A stretch of 32,642 bases of DNA from DATDMG01 sp036518955 (GTDB taxonomy: Bacteria > Actinomycetota > Actinomycetes > Actinomycetales > Kineosporiaceae), in NCBI GenBank assembly GCA_036518955.1, contig DATDMG010000034.1, positions 1 to 32,642 on the forward strand, written 5' to 3'. Shown here piece after piece: positions 1-6,798 of the stretch. Each line of letters begins with the position of its first letter. Position 1 is the stretch's first letter. Both the position numbers and the translations under genes were made by a program. The notes below the pieces were generated by a model. It was not told the origin of the DNA and did no database searches. It saw nothing but the letters and a program-made list of their open reading frames with translations.

Positions 1-850
1 CGAACACCGTGGGGTGGAACTGGACGAACTCGAGGTCGGCCAGCTCGGCGCCGGCCCGGAGCGCGGCCGCGACGCCGTCGCCGGTGACGGCGGCCGGGCT
101 CGTCGTGCTGGCGAACACCTGCCCGTATCCGCCGGTCGCGAGCACGGTGGCCCGGGCGCGGACGGCGCCCACCGAGCGGCAGCGCCCGCGCCCGTCGAGC
201 AGTGCCACGGTCGCGCCGGTGACCGACCCGTCGGCGGTGACCAGCAGGTCCAGCAGGAACGCGTGCTCGAGCGTGGTGACGCCGTCCGCGGCCAGCCCGG
301 ACTGCAGGGCACGCTGGACCTCGGCACCGGTGGCGTCGCCGCCGGCGTGCACGATGCGGGCCCGGCTGTGCCCGCCCTCCCGGGTCTGCGCCGGGGCCCC
401 GTCCGGGCCCGGGTCGAACCGCGCGCCGAGGGCGGCCAACGCCTCGACCGCGGCCCGGCCCTCGGTGGCCAACTGCCGCACCGCCACCGGGTCGCACAGC
501 CCGGCACCCGCGGTGAGCGTGTCCGCCACGTGCAGTTCGACGTCGTCCGGGTCGGTGGTGGCACGCGCGATGCCGCCCTGTGCCCAGCGCGTGCTCCCGG
601 CGTCCAGGGTGGCCTTGGTCACCACATGGACCTGCAGCCCGCTGCCCGCGAGTCCGGCCACCAGGGTGAGGCCGCCGATCCCGGAGCCGGCGACGAGCAC
701 GTCCGTCCGCAGCTGCCACGTCGGCTCCGGGGCGGCGAGCCGGGCCGCCACCCCGCCGGCCACCCCGTCGCCCGCCCGGACGGTGGGCCGCCCGGGCGAG
801 GGGGGAGCGGGCCGCGCGAGCCGCGGTGGCTCCACCGGGAGCGCGGTCAC
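1..850 (-). CDS. nadB: L-aspartate oxidase, N-terminal part (runs off window)
   Basis: FAD enzyme that oxidises L-aspartate to iminoaspartate, the substrate NadA condenses with dihydroxyacetone phosphate to give quinolinate. Reading leftward from GTG at 850 gives 283 open codons to the window edge. After about 45 poorly conserved residues comes the dinucleotide-binding motif VLVAGSGIGG, then the family hallmark TRWAQGGIA. HSRARIVHAGGDATG and ATGGYGQVF follow, and the visible part ends in LEFVQFHPTVF. The GTG overlaps the nadA stop (GTGA), so the two are translationally coupled; a nadC gene probably lies beyond the left edge. The N-terminal extension before the Rossmann motif is longer than usual, so an internal start is possible. 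The assignment is secure. Confidence 0.95.
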   Translation of the reverse strand, partial: MTALPVEPPRLARPAPPSPGRPTVRAGDGVAGGVAARLAAPEPTWQLRTDVLVAGSGIGGLTLVAGLAGSGLQVHVVTKATLDAGSTRWAQGGIARATTDPDDVELHVADTLTAGAGLCDPVAVRQLATEGRAAVEALAALGARFDPGPDGAPAQTREGGHSRARIVHAGGDATGAEVQRALQSGLAADGVTTLEHAFLLDLLVTADGSVTGATVALLDGRGRCRSVGAVRARATVLATGGYGQVFASTTSPAAVTGDGVAAALRAGAELADLEFVQFHPTVF

Positions 851-1851
851 TCGCCACCCGCCACCGGCGCTCCGATCTCGACCATCCGCTGCACCGCGGC
901 GCGGGCGCGCTCGGCGACGTCCGCCGCCACCGTGATCTCGTCGCGGCCCTCGCGCAGGCAGCGCAGCAGCTTCTCGGCGGTGATCATCTTCATGTAGGGG
1001 CAGACCGCTCGCTCGCTGACGGCGTCGAACACCGTGCCGGGGTTGGCCTGCCGCAACTGGTGGAGCATCCCGGTCTCGGTCGCCACCAGGACCCGGCGCG
1101 CGCCGGTCCGCCTGGCCTCGCCGAGCATGCCACCGGTCGAGACGATCCGGACCCGGTCCGCCGGGATCTCCCCGCCGGCGACCAGGCCCAGGGCGGAGGT
1201 GGCGCAGGCGCACTCCGGGTGGACCAGGACGTCGGCGTCCGGGTCGGCCGCGATGCTGGCCCGCAGCACGTCGCCGCCGATCCCCTCGTGCACGTGGCAC
1301 TGGCCCGGCCAGATCCGCAGGTTGGCCCGCCCGGTCAGGCGTTGCACGTGCGCGCCGAGGTGCCGATCGGGCAGGAAGAGCACCTCGCGTTCGGCGGGGA
1401 TCGACGCGACGACGTCGACGGCGTTGGACGACGTGCAGCAGATGTCGCTCTCCGCCTTCACGGCGGCGCTGGTGTTGACGTAGGCGACGACGACGGCGCC
1501 CGGGTGGGCGGCCTTCCACGCCCGCAGTTCCTCGACGTGGATGGTGTCCGCCAGGGAGCACCCCGCCGCGGCGTCCGGGATCAGCACCCGCTTGTCGGGG
1601 GAGAGGAGTTTGGCCGTCTCCGCCATGAAGTGGACGCCGCAGAAGACGATCTCGCGGTGCGGCGCGGAGGCGGCGATCCGGGAGAGCGCCAGCGAGTCGC
1701 CCACGTGGTCCGCGACGTCCTGGATCTCCGGCAGCTGGTAGTTGTGCGCGAGCAGGACGGCGTCCCGCTCCCGGGCCAGGCGCCGCACCTGGTCGGCCCA
1801 GCCGGGAGCGGGCCCCGTCGCCGCCCCCGGCGTCACCGTCTGGATCCCCAT
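847..1851 (-). CDS. nadA: Quinolinate synthase
   Basis: A [4Fe-4S] enzyme that condenses iminoaspartate with dihydroxyacetone phosphate to quinolinate, the de novo NAD precursor. The product is 334 aa. It shows LLAHNYQLPEIQDVADHVGDS (residues 33-53), CGVHFMAE (71-78), YVNTSAAVKAE, HPECA (211-215) and TETGMLHQL. The likely cluster ligands, by recalled alignment to the Thermotoga enzyme, are Cys98, Cys185 and Cys284. ATG at 1851 is chosen over upstream in-frame starts because AGGAGG sits 5 nt before it and homology starts just after it. It is first in a leftward nadA-nadB operon and diverges from nrtR. The 5' leader holds a perfect hairpin (1888-1906) and the putative NrtR palindrome (1943-1965). 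Confidence 0.97.
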   Translation of the reverse strand: MGIQTVTPGAATGPAPGWADQVRRLARERDAVLLAHNYQLPEIQDVADHVGDSLALSRIAASAPHREIVFCGVHFMAETAKLLSPDKRVLIPDAAAGCSLADTIHVEELRAWKAAHPGAVVVAYVNTSAAVKAESDICCTSSNAVDVVASIPAEREVLFLPDRHLGAHVQRLTGRANLRIWPGQCHVHEGIGGDVLRASIAADPDADVLVHPECACATSALGLVAGGEIPADRVRIVSTGGMLGEARRTGARRVLVATETGMLHQLRQANPGTVFDAVSERAVCPYMKMITAEKLLRCLREGRDEITVAADVAERARAAVQRMVEIGAPVAGGE

Positions 1852-1887
1852 CCCGGCCTCCTGACCACGTGTCTCGCGACGAGTCGA

Positions 1888-1906
1888 CGCCTGGTTCGAC
1901 CAGGCG
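1888..1906 (-). promoter_or_regulatory. Hairpin in the nadA leader
   Basis: Perfect inverted repeat: 8-bp arms CGCCTGGT and ACCAGGCG around a 3-nt TCG loop, 36 nt upstream of the nadA ATG. In RNA it would be a stable GC-rich stem just before the ribosome-binding site. It could be a second operator, an RNA structure tuning nadA translation, or chance in GC-rich DNA. Confidence 0.45.
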
Positions 1907-1942
1907 CCCGACCCGGTACGTTTCCGACTCGCCGTCGACATT

Positions 1943-1965
1943 GTTAACGACTGGCAGTCGATAAC
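1943..1965. promoter_or_regulatory. Putative NrtR operator (23-bp palindrome)
   Basis: Near-perfect palindrome: halves GTTAACGACTG and CAGTCGATAAC around a single central G, with one mismatched pair (A/A at the fourth position from each end). It lies between divergent nadA and nrtR, 92 bp from the nadA ATG and 26 bp from the nrtR GTG. It overlaps a TAACCT -10-like hexamer (1962-1967) facing nrtR. NrtR proteins bind palindromes upstream of NAD genes and often their own gene, so position and symmetry both fit. Binding itself is inferred. Confidence 0.75.
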
Positions 1966-1990
1966 CTGGCCGTGAAGGTAGCATGTTCGG

Positions 1991-2746
1991 GTGCCGGCCA
2001 CCACCCGCAGCCCGTGGGCGTGCGACCACGAGGTGCTGGCCGTCGTCCTGCAGGTACGGGACGGCGCGCTCGCCGTCCCGTTGTGGTGGCGCGCCTTCGG
2101 CCCGGACGCGGGCCGGTGGAGCCTGCCCGGTGGGGGGTTGGGTGCGGCGGAGGGTCTGCGGGACTCGATCCGGCGGCAACTCGCCGAGAAGGTGGACGTG
2201 CGCGAGCTCACCCACCTGGAGCAGCTCGACTCCCGGGGCGAGCCCGACCGGGTACCGGGGCGGCGCGTGGTGGCGACGAGCTACCTGGGCCTGATGCCCG
2301 TGGGGGCCGATCCCGCGCTACCGGCGGACACCGCGTGGCATCCCACCGACCGGTTGCCGAGAATGGCCTTCGACCACGAGTCCATCGTCCGGGCCGGGGT
2401 GTGGCGGCTGCGCTCGAAGCTCTCCTACACCAACCTCGGCTTCGCCCTGGCGCCCGTCCACTTCACCATGTCGGAGCTGGCGGGGTACTACCGGGCGGCG
2501 CTCGGTCACGAGGTCGATGCGACGAACCTGCAGCGGATCCTGGTCCGGCGGGAGCAGATCCAGCCGACCGGGCGGACGGTTCGCCCCGGCCGGTCGGGCG
2601 GCCGGCCGGCGGCGGAGTTCCGGTTCCGCACCCGCTCGCTGGAGGTGACCGACGCCTTCGCCGTCCTCCACCCGCCGCGCGTCGACGGGTTCGCCGCGGC
2701 GGGCGACGCGCCGACGGCTGCGGTCCCCGGGCGAGGGCGTGCTTAG
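1991..2746 (+). CDS. nrtR: NrtR-type Nudix-related regulator of NAD synthesis
   Basis: Transcription factor with an N-terminal Nudix domain and a C-terminal winged helix; the family senses ADP-ribose or NAD(+) and represses NAD biosynthesis genes. The 251-aa product has a Nudix-like core (about residues 12-145, with LPGGGLGAAEGL at about 48-59). The helical C-terminal part contains SKLSYTNLGFALAPVHFTMSEL and the NLQRILVRREQI helix typical of the family. The Nudix signature is degenerate: RQLAEKVDV stands where REUxEExGU is expected, so two metal-binding glutamates are Gln and Lys. This favours a sensor without hydrolase activity. The start is GTG 1991, with a GAAGG 12 nt upstream. It is divergent from nadA and shares the palindrome with it. 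Confidence 0.9.
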   Translation: MPATTRSPWACDHEVLAVVLQVRDGALAVPLWWRAFGPDAGRWSLPGGGLGAAEGLRDSIRRQLAEKVDVRELTHLEQLDSRGEPDRVPGRRVVATSYLGLMPVGADPALPADTAWHPTDRLPRMAFDHESIVRAGVWRLRSKLSYTNLGFALAPVHFTMSELAGYYRAALGHEVDATNLQRILVRREQIQPTGRTVRPGRSGGRPAAEFRFRTRSLEVTDAFAVLHPPRVDGFAAAGDAPTAAVPGRGRA

Positions 2747-2792
2747 CATGGCCCCGGGGGGCCGTAGCGTCGCGCCGGACGGGGGAGCAGGA

Positions 2793-4307
2793 GTGGATCA
2801 GGCCATCCCGGGGGAACGGCGGACCTTCGACGAGCCGGCCCCGAGGCCCCGCCGCAGCCCCGACGACGACCCCAGCCCCGACGACCCCAGCCCCGACGCC
2901 GGTGTCCCCAGCCCCGACGCCGGTGCCCGTCGTCCGCCGTCGGTGGAGCGGCTGAGGGCGCGGTACGTCGAGGCGGCGGGCACGCAGCCCGGTCCCGAGC
3001 GGGTGGCCCGGTGGGAGCGCCTGGTGGGTGAGGCGGTCGGCTGCGGTCACCACGGCCTGGCGATCGAGGCGCGCCGACGGCTGTCGGCCGACCACTGCCG
3101 GGCCGGCCGCTGGGACCTCGCGTTCCCGCTGCTGTCGGCGTCGCTGGCCAGCTACGACGAGCACGCCCACGACCTCGGGCCGGACGTCGACGACCTGCTG
3201 CGGGCCTGGGCGGCGCGGCTGCTGCCGGTGCTCGCCGAGTTCGCGCAGGCGAGCCTGGCGCAGGTGGAGCGGGCGTTCGACGACTTCGCGGTGCGCTGGG
3301 CCGCGGGTGCCGACGGGCGCCGGATGCTGTACCAGGCCCGGCTGAGGGTCGCCCCGGTCACCGGCGACTGGTCCGCCGAGGAGCGTTACCACGAGCTGTG
3401 GCTCGCCGTGGGCGGCCCGCGCCCCGGGCACGCGGACGATGTCGAGCTGGCGATCAGGCGGCTGGTGCTCCGCGGCGACCCGGTGAGCGTGGCCCGTGGG
3501 CTGGAGCTGGCCGAACCGGTGCTGAGCGGGCGGGACCCGCTGGACCGTCCGCTGCTCGGCATCACCTGTCTGCTCGCCCTTCCGCTGGCCCGGGCCGGGG
3601 CCCTGCACCTGGCACGGGCCCTTGCGGACACGGCTCACCGCAAGCTGACCCAGCAGGACGTCCGGGCCGAGGTGGCGGGCACGCTGATCGAGTTCTGTGC
3701 GCTCACCGGGGATCTGCCCAGTGCCGTAGACCTCGCCGAGCGGCGGCTGTGGGTGTTCGACGGACTGCACCGCCCCTACGGCGTGCTCGAGTTCGCCACC
3801 GCGACCGCCGTCCTGGCCCGGCGGATGATCGACGAGGGACACCGCGGCCACGTGCTCGGCGCAGGTCCGCTCGCCATCACCGCCGAGGATCTCCACCGGC
3901 GGGCCGGCGAGGTGGCGCTCCGGCTCGCCGCGCAGTTCGACGTCCGGAACGGGAACGACCACCACGGGACCCGGGTGCGCGCCCGCCTCGCCGCCGACCC
4001 GCTGCCCGTGCCCCGGCGGCGAGAGCTGCGGCCGGCCGAGGGCGGGCTGGTCACCTCGGTCCTGGCCGGTTCCGACGGATCCGGTTCGACTCCCGTGGCC
4101 CCGGCCGGTCCCGGCGCCGGGGCCATGGGCCGCGCCGGCGGAATGCCGGGCGAGGAGCCGGACCCGGCCGCCGGGCTGGACCCGGCTCGGCCGATGCGGC
4201 GTCCGGCGGATCCGGTGAAACTCCGCCGCGCCGAGCCGGACCGCGCGTCGGTGGTGTCCCGTTGGTGGCGCCGTGGCCCTCGGCGGCCCGGGCCGGGTGC
4301 CTCGTGA
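2793..4307 (+). CDS. Uncharacterised helical-repeat (TPR-like) protein
   Basis: No specific function is recognised. From GTG 2793 the product is 504 aa. A Pro/Asp-rich, probably disordered N-terminus (about residues 10-50) comes first. Then come about 350 residues of alternating amphipathic helices rich in Ala, Leu and Arg, for example HGLAIEARRRLSADHCRAGRWDLA and AHRKLTQQDVRAEVAGTLIEFCALTGDLPSAVDLAERRL. This looks like degenerate tetratricopeptide repeats. The C-terminal 90 residues are again low-complexity and Arg/Pro-rich. There is no signal peptide or membrane segment. GTG 2793 is chosen because GGGGGAG precedes it by 5 nt; ATG 2748 and GTG 2739 are in frame but lack such a site. It begins 46 bp after nrtR, on the same strand, and converges with treY. 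TPR proteins usually act as protein-binding scaffolds; that is inference here. Confidence 0.7.
   Translation: MDQAIPGERRTFDEPAPRPRRSPDDDPSPDDPSPDAGVPSPDAGARRPPSVERLRARYVEAAGTQPGPERVARWERLVGEAVGCGHHGLAIEARRRLSADHCRAGRWDLAFPLLSASLASYDEHAHDLGPDVDDLLRAWAARLLPVLAEFAQASLAQVERAFDDFAVRWAAGADGRRMLYQARLRVAPVTGDWSAEERYHELWLAVGGPRPGHADDVELAIRRLVLRGDPVSVARGLELAEPVLSGRDPLDRPLLGITCLLALPLARAGALHLARALADTAHRKLTQQDVRAEVAGTLIEFCALTGDLPSAVDLAERRLWVFDGLHRPYGVLEFATATAVLARRMIDEGHRGHVLGAGPLAITAEDLHRRAGEVALRLAAQFDVRNGNDHHGTRVRARLAADPLPVPRRRELRPAEGGLVTSVLAGSDGSGSTPVAPAGPGAGAMGRAGGMPGEEPDPAAGLDPARPMRRPADPVKLRRAEPDRASVVSRWWRRGPRRPGPGAS
2855..2935 (+). repeat. Imperfect tandem repeat coding for SPD-rich segment
   Basis: Four copies of a core CAGCCCCGACG separated by short variable spacers. 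They encode repeated S-P-D-(D/A) motifs in the disordered N-terminus of the TPR-like protein. Such repeats expand or shrink easily by slippage. Confidence 0.6.
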
Positions 4308-4335
4308 CCGCGCCGACGACCCGGCGCCCGGCGCT

Positions 4336-6798
4336 TCAGGGCTCGGCCGTCAGCAGGGCGACCGGTAGGCGGTCCAGCACCTGCGCCAGCGGAACGGAAC
4401 CGCCCTCCACCCGGCGGCCGGTGAGCCGCTCGTGCCAGCGGCCCTCGGGCAGGGACACGGTGTGCTGGCCCCAGCCGCCGTTCCGGGCCAGCGCGACGGG
4501 CAGCCGGGTGACGACGGCGACGGCCGACACCTGTTCCCCTTGGCCGCGCCCGAACGCCACGGCGTTCCCCGCGGAGGTCGCCAGCGGCCGGTAGCTCGCC
4601 TCGCGCCCGACGAACCACTCGGGGTGCTCCCGGCGCAGACGCAGGGTCGTGGCCGTGACCAGCAGCTTCTCGTCGTCCAGGTCGAGGGGTTTCGCGCCGG
4701 CGTCGAGCCGGGCCAGGCGCTGCCGGCGGACGTCGAAGTCGACCGGCCGCCGGTTGTCCGGGTCGACGAGCGACAGCTCGACCAGCTCGCAGCCCTGGTA
4801 GACGTCCGGCACTCCCGGCATCGCCAGGTGCGCGAGTTTCTGGCCGAGGATCGCGACCCGCGCCGGCCCGTCCAGCTCCGCGGCGAACCGGCCGATCGAG
4901 GCCGTCAGCTCGGCGTCGTCGAGCACGGCGGCGGCGAACGCCTGGACGGCTTCGTCGTAGGCGGGGTCGGGATGCGTCCACGAGGTGTGCCGCTTGGCCT
5001 CCCGGGTCGCCTTCGTGAGGTACCGGCCGAGCCGGTCCCGGCTCGGCGGCCCGGCGGATCCCCAGGCGCCGACGAGGGTCTGCCAGACCAGGTAGACCGT
5101 GGCCGGCTCCGGCCAGCCGTCCGCCGTCCGCCAGCGCGACGCCGTCTCGGTCCAGCCACGGACGGCCTCGGTCCACTCGTGGGTCAGCTCGGTGAGCGCG
5201 TACAGCCGGGCCCGGACGTCCTCGGACCGCTTCGTGTCATGCGTCGACAGGGTCGTCATGGTGTCGGACCAGTCGGACTGGCGACGCTGCGCGTACGCGT
5301 GGAACCCCTCCGGCGGGACGCCGAACCGCAGCGGGTCGCCGCCCACCTCGTTCAGTGCGACCAGCCGGTTCCACCGGTAGAAGGCGGTGTCCTCCACTCC
5401 CTTGGCCATCACCGGCCCGCAGGTCTGCTGGAACCGGATCACGAACTCCGCCCGCCGGCCGCCCCGCCGGGTGCCCACCGGGCGGTCCAGCACCAGGTCG
5501 CGGACCAGGTCCAGAGTGTCCAGCGCCTCCCCGGGCAGGTGCTCCCGGGCGGTCTCGGCGGCGTGTTCGACGACGGCGACCGCCGTGGCATCCGCCCCGG
5601 CTCCCGGGACGACGTACGCCCGGTACCGGTCGAACGCCACCAGCAGCTCGATCACGGCCGCCTCCAGGTGTCGCCGGGTGTGGTCGCGCAGGGCGATGTC
5701 GTCGGCGCACACCTGCACCAGCAGCTCCACCAGCCGGTTCACCTCGGCGTACAGGCCTTGCTCCACCACCTGCCGCTTGGCCTGGTCGACGACACGCGTG
5801 AAGCCGGCGGTGTCGTCGGTGATCTCGGTGAGCAGCGCGGAGAGCGGCGCGGCCGCGGCCGGGTCCACGAAGAGGCCGCCCACCTGGGCCAGGGCGTCGT
5901 ACCCGGTGGTCCCGGCACACTGCCAGTCCCGGGGCAGTTCCTCGTCGTTCTGGAGGATCTTCTCCACCACCACCCACGCCCCGTCGGTGGCCTCGGCGAG
6001 CCGCTCCAGGTAGCCGCGCGGATCCGCCAGGCCGTCCGGGTGGTCGATCCGCAGCCCGGTGAGCGCGCCGCGCCGCACCAGGTGGATCAGCAGGGCGTGG
6101 GTGAGCGTGAAGACCTCCGGGTCCTCGACCCGGACGGCGGCGAGCGTGTCGACGTCGAAGAAGCGCCGGTAGTTCAGCTCCTCGTCGGCGACGCGCCACC
6201 AGGCCAGCCGGTACCACTGCCGGTCGACGAGCGCCTCCAGCGGTAGGGTCTCGGTCCCGGGCCGGATCGGGAACTCGTGGTCGTAGTACCGCAACACCGG
6301 CTCGTCGCCGTCCGGGCCACCGCGGTCCACGCGCAGCTCGCCGGCGGCCAGGACGGCGCCGATGCGCCGGCCGAGCACCGGCATCAGCACCGCGCGTCGG
6401 GCCGTGACCTCGCTCGGGCCCCAGTCGACGTCGAACCAGCGCGCGAACGGGGACGACGGCCCCTCCCGCAGGACCGACCACAGCTCCGTGTTGAGCCACA
6501 CCGGCGTCGGCACGGCCATGTGATTGGGGACGACGTCCGCGACGGCCGACATCCCGGCGTCCCGGAGCCGGGCGAGCAGTCGCTCGAACGCCACGTCGCC
6601 GCCGGCCTCGGCACTGATCTGGCTGTGGTCGGTGACGTCGTACCCGTGCTGCGAGCCCGGCACCGGCTGCAGGATCGGCGACAGGTAGACGTGCGAGACG
6701 CCCAGAGCCCGCAGGTGGTCGACCACCCCCGACACCTCGTCGAAGCCGAACTCGGGCCGTACCTGCACCCGGTAGGTGCTGGTCGGGGCCAGGGTCAT
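4336..6798 (-). CDS. treY: Malto-oligosyltrehalose synthase
   Basis: GH13 enzyme that isomerises the reducing-end alpha-1,4 bond of malto-oligosaccharides to the alpha,alpha-1,1 bond of trehalose, in the cytoplasm. The product is 820 aa, the usual family size. The start MTLAPTSTYRVQVRPEFGF is typical, followed by YLSPILQPVPGSQHGYDVTDH and ADVVPNHMAV. The catalytic regions are GLRIDHPDGLADPRGYLERL (nucleophile Asp near 251), VVEKIL (acid Glu near 278) and LSTHDTKRSEDVRAR (near 518). LPGVPDVYQG-like MPGVPDVYQGCELVELSLVDPDNRRP occurs towards the end. ATG 6798 overlaps the treX stop (ATGA), so treX and treY are coupled. treZ, which often follows and releases trehalose, is absent from the window. 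Confidence 0.97.
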   Translation of the reverse strand: MTLAPTSTYRVQVRPEFGFDEVSGVVDHLRALGVSHVYLSPILQPVPGSQHGYDVTDHSQISAEAGGDVAFERLLARLRDAGMSAVADVVPNHMAVPTPVWLNTELWSVLREGPSSPFARWFDVDWGPSEVTARRAVLMPVLGRRIGAVLAAGELRVDRGGPDGDEPVLRYYDHEFPIRPGTETLPLEALVDRQWYRLAWWRVADEELNYRRFFDVDTLAAVRVEDPEVFTLTHALLIHLVRRGALTGLRIDHPDGLADPRGYLERLAEATDGAWVVVEKILQNDEELPRDWQCAGTTGYDALAQVGGLFVDPAAAAPLSALLTEITDDTAGFTRVVDQAKRQVVEQGLYAEVNRLVELLVQVCADDIALRDHTRRHLEAAVIELLVAFDRYRAYVVPGAGADATAVAVVEHAAETAREHLPGEALDTLDLVRDLVLDRPVGTRRGGRRAEFVIRFQQTCGPVMAKGVEDTAFYRWNRLVALNEVGGDPLRFGVPPEGFHAYAQRRQSDWSDTMTTLSTHDTKRSEDVRARLYALTELTHEWTEAVRGWTETASRWRTADGWPEPATVYLVWQTLVGAWGSAGPPSRDRLGRYLTKATREAKRHTSWTHPDPAYDEAVQAFAAAVLDDAELTASIGRFAAELDGPARVAILGQKLAHLAMPGVPDVYQGCELVELSLVDPDNRRPVDFDVRRQRLARLDAGAKPLDLDDEKLLVTATTLRLRREHPEWFVGREASYRPLATSAGNAVAFGRGQGEQVSAVAVVTRLPVALARNGGWGQHTVSLPEGRWHERLTGRRVEGGSVPLAQVLDRLPVALLTAEP

